A stretch of 64,000 nucleotides of DNA from a bacterium (lineage in GTDB: Bacteria > Joyebacterota > Joyebacteria > Joyebacterales > Joyebacteraceae), in contig JAPEKQ010000001.1 in NCBI GenBank assembly GCA_029990205.1, forward strand, positions 62,001 to 126,000, in the 5' to 3' direction. The position numbers were made by a program, and so were the translations under genes. Below the pieces are notes generated by a model. That model had not been told where the DNA came from and ran no database searches. It saw only the letters and a program-made list of their open reading frames with translations. The stretch's first letter is position 1, and each line of letters begins with the position of its first letter. Shown here one piece after another: positions 26,751 to 34,509 of this stretch.

Positions 26751-28127
26751 CTAACGGCGTTCCGGTATCGTCGCAAGCACCTTGAGTCCGAGCGTCCGCT
26801 GTACGTCCTCGCGCCGCTCGAGCGAGTTATCCATTCTCTCCAGCATGAACATGAGAAGCACGCCGAAGACCACCGTGAAGAGCCCCACCACGATCCGCAT
26901 GTTGACCGGCGACGGCGTCGGCCGCGCCGGAACGGCGGCTCGTGACACGATGCCGACGTTCAGAAGGTTCGGGTCGGTGGCGGCCGTGATCCGGAACTGC
27001 TCGCGCCGGTCCATGATGATGCCGTAGAGATCTGCTTTGATCGAGAGGTCGTGCTCGAGAAGGCGGATCGTCAGCGCCTCCTCCATGATGTCCTCATCGT
27101 CGGAGTGAAGGTCGTCAAGCATCGCGATGACCGCTCTGCGCTCGGCCTTCCATTCGTCCAGTCGCATGATCTGACGCGCGAGCGCCTGCTCGACCTCGAC
27201 CCTCAGGATCGACTGGGTCGACTCGATCTGACGCTCCAGTTTGAGCACCGTCGGGTGCTCCTCGGTGTATCGCGACAACGCCTCGGCAAGCTCGAGGTTC
27301 AGGTCAAGAAGCCGCGCCTTCGCCTGCCTCACGGTCGCCATATCGTAGATCTCGCCGCTCGGAACGTGCGCGGGATCCGCCCCCGAGTCGAGCCAGTCCT
27401 GGACCATCGCCAGCTGCTCCTCGCGCGCCTCTATCGTCGAGTTGAGCGTTGCCAGCTCGTTGTTGAAGCGGTCCTGGAGCCCCATCCGCTGCTCGCCTCG
27501 GCGTCCCTGCGCGAGGTTGCCGCTCTCGCCTCCGAACTCGGCGATCGCCATCGCGACCGAGTCACGCTGCGTCTTCAGTCTCGCCGCCTGTTCGTCGAGA
27601 TAGCGAACCGCGTCGTAGTTGAGCGACACGCTCTTTCGGATCTCCAGATACGCATCGAGCGCGGCGTTCACGACGGCCGCCGCCTGTTCGGCGTCGCCGT
27701 GGCGATATGAGATGTCGATGATGTCCGACTCGGGCTGGTCTGCCGCGCGGATCCTTCGCTCGAGATCGTAGATCGCGATACCGCGATTCGCCTCCGTCGC
27801 AAGACCGAGCCGGTCGACCACCGATGCCGCCACCGCGGAGCTCTGGATGATGTTGATCTCCGAGTTGATCACCTCACCGCGCTTGAGCACCGAGCGCGTC
27901 TCGGACGGCATCACGTAGCCCTGCGGGATCCGCTTGATGTAGACACGCGCCGTCGCCTCGTAGCTCGGAACGGCGGTCATAAACCCGTACGCCATCACCG
28001 CGATGCCCACGAGCGTGAACACGATGAGAACGATCTTCCGCTTGAACACGACGTACGCGACATCGCGCAGAAGGGACGCGCTCTCTGCGGTGCTGGTTCT
28101 GTTCACGTTGCTGGTCGTCTCGCTCAC
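26751..28127 (-). CDS. Wzz/GumC-type polysaccharide chain-length/co-polymerase protein
   Basis: About 458 residues. A first membrane helix (about 35-55) follows a short cytoplasmic segment. The periplasmic region is largely coiled coil (about 165-360), and a C-terminal helix (about 410-430) is preceded by the proline-rich PARPTPSPVN typical of Wzz proteins. Inner-membrane subunit of Wzx/Wzy-type export. I prefer the GTG at 28127 (AAGGG upstream) to the GTG at 28172, which has no ribosome site. The CpsD-like and ExeA-type ATPases are encoded directly downstream, as in exosortase-type EPS modules. Confidence 0.84.
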   Translation of the reverse strand: MSETTSNVNRTSTAESASLLRDVAYVVFKRKIVLIVFTLVGIAVMAYGFMTAVPSYEATARVYIKRIPQGYVMPSETRSVLKRGEVINSEINIIQSSAVAASVVDRLGLATEANRGIAIYDLERRIRAADQPESDIIDISYRHGDAEQAAAVVNAALDAYLEIRKSVSLNYDAVRYLDEQAARLKTQRDSVAMAIAEFGGESGNLAQGRRGEQRMGLQDRFNNELATLNSTIEAREEQLAMVQDWLDSGADPAHVPSGEIYDMATVRQAKARLLDLNLELAEALSRYTEEHPTVLKLERQIESTQSILRVEVEQALARQIMRLDEWKAERRAVIAMLDDLHSDDEDIMEEALTIRLLEHDLSIKADLYGIIMDRREQFRITAATDPNLLNVGIVSRAAVPARPTPSPVNMRIVVGLFTVVFGVLLMFMLERMDNSLERREDVQRTLGLKVLATIPERR

Positions 28128-28206
28128 TCCCCAGACCCTTCCCTGAACTCTTTCGCCGGACCAAGTCGTCACACGGCCGCATCGCCCGCGGCCGCCGTGT
28201 TTCGGA

Positions 28207-28953
28207 CTAGTAGTACTGCCGTCCCGATTCGTCGAGGTTCAACATCTCCCAACCCCGGAGGTAGAAGATCTGCGCGGGCGCGATGTTGTTGAAGAACAGA
28301 TCGACGAACTCGCCGACCTGTCCGATGACCGACTTCGGAACGTACACGACATCGTTGGGCGCGAGGACCATGTCGACCGACATATCTCTCCCGCTCAAGA
28401 CCTTCGATACGTCGACCTTGAACGCCTCGGGCTCCGCGACACCGCTCGTACGAATGACCATCACGCTGCTCGGCCTGCCGGTCGAGAGAAGGCCACCCGC
28501 CGACGCGATCGCGCGCGTCACCGTCATCTCGCTGGACGACTCGATCCGTCCAGGATTGTCGACCTCACCGATGACGAAGACCGGCTGGTTCGCGATCTCG
28601 GAGACAACGACGGAGACAGACGGGTCGAGCAGATACTCGCCCAGCCGTGACTCGAGATCCGTGGACAACTCCATCACGGTACGACCCGCCGCGGGCAGCT
28701 CACCCACGAGCGGAACGCTCAAACCCCCGGCCGGTGTCACTGGCCCGCTGAAGTCGAGCGTCGAATCCGTCAGGAAGTTGACTTGGATCGTGTCACCGAT
28801 GCGCAGCCGATACGGGCCCGACTGGGTCACGGCTGTAAACCCCGTCTCGCTCACGGACTCCACCGGCGTACGCTGCGATGCGCACCCCGACAGACACGCG
28901 ATGACCGCAACTCCCAGCAGAACCGGGAGGAGCATCGTGTTCCTCGACAACAT
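28207..28953 (-). CDS. Wza-type polysaccharide export lipoprotein
   Basis: 248 residues from ATG 28953 (CAGGGGG upstream). Signal peptide with lipobox LSGC (lipidated Cys24). The Poly_export domain YRLRIGDTIQVNF starts near 50, followed by SLBB-type VFVIGEVDNPGRI near 130 and NDVVYVPKS near 205. The C-terminal end is longer than in the minimal exporter but has no clear transmembrane helix, so outer-membrane insertion may need a partner. First gene of the export operon behind the sigma-54-like element at 29023-29038. Confidence 0.88.
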   Translation of the reverse strand: MLSRNTMLLPVLLGVAVIACLSGCASQRTPVESVSETGFTAVTQSGPYRLRIGDTIQVNFLTDSTLDFSGPVTPAGGLSVPLVGELPAAGRTVMELSTDLESRLGEYLLDPSVSVVVSEIANQPVFVIGEVDNPGRIESSSEMTVTRAIASAGGLLSTGRPSSVMVIRTSGVAEPEAFKVDVSKVLSGRDMSVDMVLAPNDVVYVPKSVIGQVGEFVDLFFNNIAPAQIFYLRGWEMLNLDESGRQYY

Positions 28954-28985
28954 AGATGGGCCCCCTGATGCACCCTTGCACCTGT

Positions 28986-29008
28986 GTCGGGGCCTCTTCC
29001 CCCCCGAC
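28986..29008 (-). other. Hairpin at the 5' end of the export-operon leader
   Basis: GTCGGGG/CCCCGAC with a 9-base loop. It begins a few bases after the transcription start predicted from the sigma-54-like element. It may protect the 5' end or limit early elongation. Confidence 0.4.
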
Positions 29009-29022
29009 ATCACACAAGCTAA

Positions 29023-29038
29023 AGCATAACTCATGCCA
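29023..29038 (-). promoter_or_regulatory. Sigma-54-like promoter before the export operon
   Basis: The minus strand reads TGGCATGAGTTATGCT, with GG and GC 10 bases apart, like the two elements before the GHL15 genes but with T for the last C of the -24 box. Start near 29012, about 60 bases before the Wza-type ATG. It overlaps an inverted repeat CATAACT-N8-AGTTATG (29025-29046), an alternative reading as an operator. No TTGACA-type promoter was found in the 28954-29118 gap. Confidence 0.55.
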
Positions 29039-29118
29039 TAGTTATGACTTCTGCGAGCTCCTCGGACCTTCCTCTACTGAGACGCCGCTCAGCCCCTGTG
29101 CTTCAGCGAATTCTTCGC

Positions 29119-30687
29119 TCATTCGCTATCTTGCAGTTCGTACAGTTCTACGGTGACCCCGGGAAAAGAGGCAGTCTGCAAGAGCTCGCAACCTGCTCCG
29201 ACATACGAACCGATCCTGCCGTCCGGGTCGGCGTGCCAGAGTCTCGACCGAACGAGCCACAGACGCTCGTGCCCCGCAATGCCCGCCTCGACCCTCGCGG
29301 CGACTTCCTCGTCCGTGCCGCACTGCCCCGGGTAGAGCAGGAACCGAGGCGCCTCTCCGCCGTAGTAGTGGTCGAACACGTCGGTCACCACCGGCACGAG
29401 AACAACGTCGCCGTCCCGCTCCGCCGCCTCGATGTAGCGCACCGCTCCTCGGACATCCTCCCGCCAGTAGTCGGGCTGCCAGTAGTAGTTGGCCACGCCG
29501 ACCAGCGACAGACCCACGATCCCGGCGCCGACCACCCACGCTCCCGCAGTCGGCAGTCGTCGGATGCCCGCCGCCAGCACCACGAGCACGAGCGGCACCA
29601 TCACCGCCACGTACCGCGCGTTGAACACCTTGATGTTGAGCAGCGCCAGCACTGTCACCGCCGCCATCGGAACGAGCGCGATGCTCAGCAGGAGCCGGAG
29701 CCGCAGCCGGTCCCGACCGAACGCGATGAGCCCCGACAGCCCGGCGGCCGCCAGCAGCGCCAGCGCCCCGAGCACGACCGGCCCGTGCGCGCGAAACGCC
29801 GCGGCCGGTCCGAGCGTATGCAGCTCCGCGTTCGACGGACCCACGGAGTAACCGTAGACCATTGCGTAGACCGAGTACGGAATGGCCATCGGGGTGAACG
29901 TCGTCTCGCCCCTCAGGAGCTCCCGTTCCTCACCGGATGCGGCGGTCGTCACTCTCTCTCCGACGCGGTCGACGCGCACCCAGTGACTCACGCCCCAGAT
30001 CCACGGCGATATCACGACGAGGACGAGCACAAAGGTCACGACCCACCGGAGCAGGAAGCGCCGGTCCTCTTTCATCCGCGGCATCGCGAAGACCCAGTGC
30101 GCCGCGGCGAGAAAGAAAGACGACAGATTCGACACCGCCGCCAGTGCGACCGCCGCCCCGTACGAGACCCAGGGCCTCATCCGGGTGGAGACGAGACGCC
30201 AGACGAGCAGGGTCGCCACGGCCGCAAAGAAAACGAGCATCGCGTAGTTGCGAAGCTCCTGGGAGTACCAGATAAGGAACGGAGAGACCGTCGCGAGGAT
30301 CGCGGCGATCAGGCCGGTCCGCCGATCGACGGTCTCGGTTCCGAGCAGATAGATGCCCGGGACCGTCAGCGTACCAAAGACCGCGGAGATGCCCCTGAGC
30401 GCGACCTCGCTCGATGAGACTGCGCTCACGAGATGGACGAGAGCCGCGTGCGCGGGGCCCTGGACGTTCGTGAACAGCGACGTCGCCGTGAGCGTTCCAC
30501 CCACCGCCGCCGCCTTCAGCGTCCAGAGCTCGTCCACCCACAGACTCTGCGATCCGATGCGGTAGAAGCGCAGCAAGCCGGCCGCGACGGTGAGGGCAAC
30601 AACCCACCACGTCACACTCCCGCCGCCCGCCCGCGGCCGCACATCAGCGCGTCCACGCGCGCTGCGCCTTCTGTCTATCCGACTCAC
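29119..30687 (-). CDS. PMT/ArnT-like (GT39/83 type) membrane glycosyltransferase
   Basis: 522 residues with about 10-12 membrane spans. The first periplasmic loop carries LWVDELWTLKA, the Asp-Glu motif of polyprenyl-phosphate-sugar dependent glycosyltransferases, followed by NVQGPAHA. The soluble C-terminal part (about 400-522) has YYWQPDYWREDVRGA. Such enzymes use lipid-linked sugars in the periplasm to modify proteins, lipid A or polymers. GTG start. It has its own sigma-70-type promoter at 30751-30780. Confidence 0.83.
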   Translation of the reverse strand: MSRIDRRRSARGRADVRPRAGGGSVTWWVVALTVAAGLLRFYRIGSQSLWVDELWTLKAAAVGGTLTATSLFTNVQGPAHAALVHLVSAVSSSEVALRGISAVFGTLTVPGIYLLGTETVDRRTGLIAAILATVSPFLIWYSQELRNYAMLVFFAAVATLLVWRLVSTRMRPWVSYGAAVALAAVSNLSSFFLAAAHWVFAMPRMKEDRRFLLRWVVTFVLVLVVISPWIWGVSHWVRVDRVGERVTTAASGEERELLRGETTFTPMAIPYSVYAMVYGYSVGPSNAELHTLGPAAAFRAHGPVVLGALALLAAAGLSGLIAFGRDRLRLRLLLSIALVPMAAVTVLALLNIKVFNARYVAVMVPLVLVVLAAGIRRLPTAGAWVVGAGIVGLSLVGVANYYWQPDYWREDVRGAVRYIEAAERDGDVVLVPVVTDVFDHYYGGEAPRFLLYPGQCGTDEEVAARVEAGIAGHERLWLVRSRLWHADPDGRIGSYVGAGCELLQTASFPGVTVELYELQDSE

Positions 30688-30750
30688 GATTCAGCACCAC
30701 CTGTGTCCACCGAACCCATGAGCCGACGGGGTCTTCGGTAACGGTATGGG

Positions 30751-30780
30751 AGACTACGCGATACGCCGATGTCGTGTCAA
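30751..30780 (-). promoter_or_regulatory. Sigma-70-type promoter for the PMT-like gene
   Basis: TTGACA (30775-30780), 18 bases, TAGTCT (30751-30756) on the minus strand; transcription would start near 30744, about 57 bases before the GTG. Confidence 0.65.
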
Positions 30781-30868
30781 CGCTCCAGTCGCGCTCGGAC
30801 TCTCGTAACGCGCCGCATCGCCACAAGTTGTGTTTCTCAGGTTTCCGGGGCGCATCCGGAATGTACGA

Positions 30869-30924
30869 ATCCGGCAGCGTTGCGGTGTGAGTGAGGGTTC
30901 GAGTATGCGCAATCGCTGCCGGAT
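30869..30924 (-). other. Long hairpin downstream of the initiating sugar transferase
   Basis: ATCCGGCAGCG (30869-30879) and CGCTGCCGGAT (30914-30924) are an exact 11-bp inverted repeat, extended inward by TTGCG/CGCAA after one bulged base, closing a 23-base loop. It sits about 60 bases after the sugar transferase stop. No T-run follows, so it may be a Rho-dependent or processing signal, or a small structured RNA. Confidence 0.6.
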
Positions 30925-30979
30925 CCACGGTGCTCTGTCACTGCGCGTCAAGCCACAGCCGCTGTCTTCACCAGTTCGT

Positions 30980-31672
30980 CTAGTACGCCCCCTTGCGAGA
31001 GAGGACCGCCGGCAGTGTGCGGCTGAGGATCTTCACGTCGAGCCCCAGCGACTGACGACGGATGTACTCGATGTCCAGACGCATCCACTCGGTGAAACCG
31101 ATGTGGTTGCGACCGCTGATCTGCCACAGACACGTGATGCCCGGAACGACCGTCAGCTTCTCCCGCTGCCATGCTTCGTACTTCTCGACCTCGTTCGGCA
31201 GCGGCGGCCTCGGACCGACGAGACTCATGTCTCCCTTGAGCACGTTGAGGAACTGCGGCAGTTCGTCCAGGCTCGTCCTTCTCAGGAACGTCCCCACCTT
31301 CGTGATGCGAGGATCGTTCGAGATCTTGAAGACCGGGCCCTCGAGTTCGTTGAGATGCATCAGCGTCTTCTTCTGCGCCTCGGCATCGACAACCATGGAC
31401 CTGAACTTGTAGAACCAGAACTCGCTGCCGTCCTTCCCCACCCGGATCTGGCGGAAGAGCACGGGACCTCGCGAGTCCAACTTCACGGCAAGCGAGATTG
31501 CGATCAGCACTGGTGAGAGTATGGCCAGCCCGATGAGGCTCGCCACGATGTCGAACGGTCGCTTCAGGACGCGACGATAGAGCGCCCCGCGGAACACGCT
31601 CGCCGACTCTCGCTCGGCGCGTACGCCTTCCTCGATCGTGCCGTATCCGAATCTCTCGTCGACGAAGTACAC
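30980..31672 (-). CDS. Initiating polyprenyl-phosphate sugar phosphotransferase (bacterial sugar transferase domain)
   Basis: 230 residues. Transfers a sugar-1-phosphate to undecaprenyl phosphate, the first step of a lipid-linked repeat. One membrane helix (about 42-62) is preceded by KRPFDIVAS. The catalytic domain has FWFYKFRSM, RTSLDELPQFLNVLKGDMSLVGPRPPL-type sequence (Asp-Glu pair and GPRPPL) and PGITCLWQISGRN. It is the short form without the N-terminal membrane domain of WcaJ-type proteins. GTG start with a poor ribosome site. A long leader with promoter and terminator precedes it. Confidence 0.92.
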   Translation of the reverse strand: MYFVDERFGYGTIEEGVRAERESASVFRGALYRRVLKRPFDIVASLIGLAILSPVLIAISLAVKLDSRGPVLFRQIRVGKDGSEFWFYKFRSMVVDAEAQKKTLMHLNELEGPVFKISNDPRITKVGTFLRRTSLDELPQFLNVLKGDMSLVGPRPPLPNEVEKYEAWQREKLTVVPGITCLWQISGRNHIGFTEWMRLDIEYIRRQSLGLDVKILSRTLPAVLSRKGAY

Positions 31673-31946
31673 AGCCCCGCTCCTGTGTTCGCGACCCCGG
31701 ACCCGGTCGCACCAACAAAAAACCGGGCGTGGACACTGGGTCCCACCCGGCAGGTGCGTTCCGTCGTAATGACATTGCCCAGGGCGAGCCCAGGTCCAAC
31801 AACGACCACCGGACTGACACGCAGCATGCGGTCGAGCCTGCGGTGACGCTTCAGATCGCTGTCAGACTTGAGAAAAAACCCTTAGCAATGGTGCTATGCG
31901 AGTCCTTCCGCGCGTGGTGTGGGTTGCTTCTCGCTTCCCGACTACA
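31673..31946 (-). promoter_or_regulatory. About 275-base leader, candidate riboswitch or attenuator
   Basis: RNA expected between the start near 31945 and the GTG at 31672. It contains a small TAGCA-CCAT-TGCTA hairpin followed by GGG and six T near 31879-31896, then a GC-rich central part, then the full terminator at 31717-31750. An open frame in it (ATG at 31827) has no recognisable homology and no good ribosome site. I could not match a known riboswitch: the GEMM-I signature is not present. The class is unknown. Confidence 0.5.
31717..31750 (-). terminator. Intrinsic terminator inside the leader of the sugar transferase gene
   Basis: On the minus strand CCGGGTGGGAC and GTCCACGCCCGG pair with one bulged A and a 5-base CCAGT loop, followed by six T (31717-31722). 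This is the best rho-independent terminator in the window. It ends about 45 bases before the GTG of the gene, so transcription would stop unless the terminator is prevented. Confidence 0.82.
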
Positions 31947-31951
31947 AGGCC

Positions 31952-31980
31952 AGTGTATCACAAGTTTCGTTCGGTGTCAA
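31952..31980 (-). promoter_or_regulatory. Sigma-70-type promoter of the leader/sugar transferase transcript
   Basis: TTGACA (31975-31980), 17 bases, TACACT (31952-31957) on the minus strand, a good match. It lies just after the stop of the upstream gene (31997). Confidence 0.8.
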
Positions 31981-31996
31981 CCGGCTTTCCGGCCTC

Positions 31997-32944
31997 CTAT
32001 ACCCCCCGCAGACCTCTCACAACAGCGCTCCAGAACAGCGGGAAGAGCAGTTCGTGCCTTCCCCGAAGTGCAAGCCCCGTGCCCTCTTGCGCCGTCGGCC
32101 GCCGAACCACGTTGGTCAGCGCCCTGTAGGGCTCGTTCATATCCATCGAAATCGCCGTGAACCGGCCCGCGGCGATCCCCAGATTGCGTGCCATCGAGAG
32201 CGCCTTGAGGAAGACCTCCGGCAGGATGACCGCTGACCCGACGTTCATCACGACCCCGTCATCGACGGCTGCAAGGGCATGCGACATGATCCGCATGTCC
32301 TTCAGACTCGTCGCACCGATCGCCGCGCCGTCGGCGCTCGCGTGCTGGTGAATGATGTCCGTTCCCACCCCGACGTGCACCGTCGCCGGGAGGCCGAGCC
32401 GATACGCCGCCGCCAGGATCGAGACGTCGGCGTGCGTCGCCTCCACCAGCTCGCGGCCGACGCTCTCGCCGAAACCGAGCTCTTCGGCGTGCCCGGCGCT
32501 CACTGCACCGTTGAGGCCGTCAGCCGTCTCCGCGCACATGCCGAATGATCCGTCCGGGAGTCGCGCTGCCACGTCCTCGGAGGTCACACCGAACTTCGCG
32601 ATCTCGTAATCGTGGATCGCGCCGGCGCCGTTCATCGCCACGGCGGTCACCACGCCCCGCTCCATCAGGTCGATCAGCAGTCTGCTCAGTCCGCACTTGA
32701 TGAAGTGCGCACCGAACATCACGAGCACTCCCCGTCCCCCGGATTTCGCCGCCACCACCGACCGCCACGCCTCGTGGAAATCGCTTCCCCCGAAGAGGTC
32801 GGGTATCATCGCCGTGAGCCGGTCGAACCCATCGTCCGGCATCTCGGGTCGCACGAAGCTGTCGACGTTCACAAGTCCGCCGCGTTCCGCGATCGATGTC
32901 CGCGTGAGTCCGTTCGGGTCGACTTCTGGATATCGAGACGGCAT
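31997..32944 (-). CDS. Deoxyhypusine-synthase-like protein of unknown function
   Basis: 315 residues. Contains VLVMFGAHFIKCGLSRLL, VAMNGAGAIHDYEIAKFG and HVGVGTDIIHQH, which recall NAD-binding deoxyhypusine synthase-like bacterial proteins; I recognise this only from pattern. Bacteria lack the eIF5A substrate, so another amine- or NAD-dependent reaction is expected. ATG with GGAGGAGG upstream. The 162-base gap before it (32945-33106) holds no confident promoter. It ends just before the EPS leader promoter. Confidence 0.5.
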   Translation of the reverse strand: MPSRYPEVDPNGLTRTSIAERGGLVNVDSFVRPEMPDDGFDRLTAMIPDLFGGSDFHEAWRSVVAAKSGGRGVLVMFGAHFIKCGLSRLLIDLMERGVVTAVAMNGAGAIHDYEIAKFGVTSEDVAARLPDGSFGMCAETADGLNGAVSAGHAEELGFGESVGRELVEATHADVSILAAAYRLGLPATVHVGVGTDIIHQHASADGAAIGATSLKDMRIMSHALAAVDDGVVMNVGSAVILPEVFLKALSMARNLGIAAGRFTAISMDMNEPYRALTNVVRRPTAQEGTGLALRGRHELLFPLFWSAVVRGLRGV

Positions 32945-33106
32945 GTGTCCTCCTCCGGTGTCACAGGGAACGGTCTTCCGTCAATCGGTGCGCCAACCGC
33001 GGGTCGATCTTCGCGCCGTCGGGCGGCGCATACGCCGACCGTGGCACTGCGCTACGCGATTCGTGTGCCGTCGGCGAGCATGTGGGCACAGGGCGGCCGG
33101 CGGCTG

Positions 33107-33925
33107 CTATTCGACCTTCGCACCATCAGCCAGTGTGTACGCCGCGAGCTCGGCCGAGATGGACCCGATGACGATCTTGCTCCGCATCTGGACCGGCAGA
33201 TGGAGTTCGTCATCGGTCAGCCACACCCAGAGCCTCCCCTGGTGGCTGAACAGACCGGCTCCGCGCATACGCGGCTCCACGACGATACAGTCGAAGCGGC
33301 CGGCCGGTACGCTCACTCGCTCCTTCTTGACCACAAGGATCTCGAGCGGGTAGTTCTTCCGGTCCGCGTGGTTCTCGATGAACACTGAACGACCGACCTC
33401 GAGATCCATCATGCGCACGGTGTAGAGCGACGAAAGGATGTCCTGCGCCTCCGCCGCGAGAGGGATGACCTCTTTGCGGTCCGGGTAGATGGCCACCTGT
33501 CGCTCGTGGTCGAACTCGACGAGATCGTGCGCCCGGTAGTTCCCCTCTCGAAGGCTCTTCTCGAAACGGCGTGAGATCAGGTCGCGCGCGTCGAGATACG
33601 ACTCGGCCACGTCGCGAACCGGGAAGAACGTGGAGATGAACGAGTTCGACTCGGCGACCGAGAGGATGCGGTAGCAACTGCGGCCACGGTGTTCGACGAG
33701 CTCCGGGATGCCGAGCACCGCGGTTCCCGCATCAACGAACCCGTACCCGATCTCGAAGGTCAGCCGCTCCCCCACACCGAACGGGGGAACATCAACTGTT
33801 CCGTCGTGCGAGAGCGCGGGAGCGCGCGCTACGCTCGTCGCCGCGTCGCCGGCGGCGCCCGTCTGCGAACCGGCAAGCCCGAACGCGACGAGCAGAACGA
33901 GCATCGATATGAAGATCGTCTTCAT
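33107..33925 (-). CDS. DUF3108-family exported protein
   Basis: 272 residues from ATG 33925 (GAGGT upstream); the longer open frame to 34189 overlaps gmhB and is a shadow. Signal peptide (about 1-20, MKTIFISMLVLLVAFGLAG). The mature part begins VGERLTFEIGYGFVDAGTA, the DUF3108 start, and continues with YPDRKEVIPL and a beta-strand-rich C terminus, LPVQMRSKIVIGSISAEL. The family is periplasmic or outer-membrane associated with no known activity. It follows gmhB by 2 bases, so it belongs to the LPS transcript. Confidence 0.83.
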   Translation of the reverse strand: MKTIFISMLVLLVAFGLAGSQTGAAGDAATSVARAPALSHDGTVDVPPFGVGERLTFEIGYGFVDAGTAVLGIPELVEHRGRSCYRILSVAESNSFISTFFPVRDVAESYLDARDLISRRFEKSLREGNYRAHDLVEFDHERQVAIYPDRKEVIPLAAEAQDILSSLYTVRMMDLEVGRSVFIENHADRKNYPLEILVVKKERVSVPAGRFDCIVVEPRMRGAGLFSHQGRLWVWLTDDELHLPVQMRSKIVIGSISAELAAYTLADGAKVE

Positions 33926-33927
33926 GG

Positions 33928-34509
33928 CTACCTCGACTTGAGTCTGGACACCATCCACCGCGCCGCATCGAGCACGCCGGGTACGAGCTCCGCGACGGGC
34001 AGTCCCGCAGCCCGCGCCTGCTCGAAGGACGTGGTTCCCTTGCCGGTCTCGACGAGCACGCACGGGATCCCCGCTCTCTCGGCGAGCTCCGCGTCGGTGA
34101 GCTGGTCCCCCACCATCGCGCTCGCGGAAAGGTCGATCCCGAGGTCGCGGACAGCGGCGTCTATCATCCCGGTCTGCGGTTTCCGGCACGAGGCGTCACG
34201 ACTGTACCGTTCGACGGCGCCCTCGAGATGGTTCGGGCAGTAGTACGCGGCGTCCAGTCTCGCTCCGTCCTCGCCGAGAAGCTGCTCGAGACGCGCGTGG
34301 ACGGCCGCCATGTCCTGTTCGGTCATCAGTCCTCGCGCGACCCCAGACTGGTTACTCACTACGACGGCGAGCACGCCCGCCTCATTCAGCGTGCGGACGG
34401 CTTCAGCCGCGCCGGTCTCGAGCCTGAGTTCGTCGGGACGGGTGATGTAACTGTTCTCGACGGTCAGGACGCCATCGCGGTCGAGGAAGAGCGCCGGTCG
34501 TCCTTTCAT
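33928..34509 (-). CDS. gmhB: D-glycero-D-manno-heptose 1,7-bisphosphate 7-phosphatase
   Basis: 193 residues. HAD-family phosphatase in ADP-heptose synthesis: FLDRDGVLT (Asp10 nucleophile, Asp12 acid/base), VVSNQSG motif II, CRKP with Lys of motif III and MVGDQLTD motif IV. The GmhB zinc loop CPNH (91-94) is present, but the usual CxC before RKP is ASC, so one of four Cys/His ligands is missing. ATG overlaps the next gene as ATGA with GGAGG upstream. It fits with the three clear heptosyltransferases in this block. Confidence 0.88.
   Translation of the reverse strand: MKGRPALFLDRDGVLTVENSYITRPDELRLETGAAEAVRTLNEAGVLAVVVSNQSGVARGLMTEQDMAAVHARLEQLLGEDGARLDAAYYCPNHLEGAVERYSRDASCRKPQTGMIDAAVRDLGIDLSASAMVGDQLTDAELAERAGIPCVLVETGKGTTSFEQARAAGLPVAELVPGVLDAARWMVSRLKSR

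Noticed and set aside
31564-31827. Small open frame with ATG in the EPS leader
   Set aside because: No homology, weak ribosome site, and a terminator sits inside it; more likely leader RNA.
31673-31946. Cyclic-di-GMP (GEMM-I) riboswitch in the EPS leader
   Set aside because: I could not find the conserved CACGCACAGGGCAAACC-type core; the leader may still be another class.
33055-33070. Sigma-54-like CGGCAC-N5-TCGC
   Set aside because: -12 box is TCGC and it lies over 100 bases before the gene in GC-rich sequence, so chance is likely.
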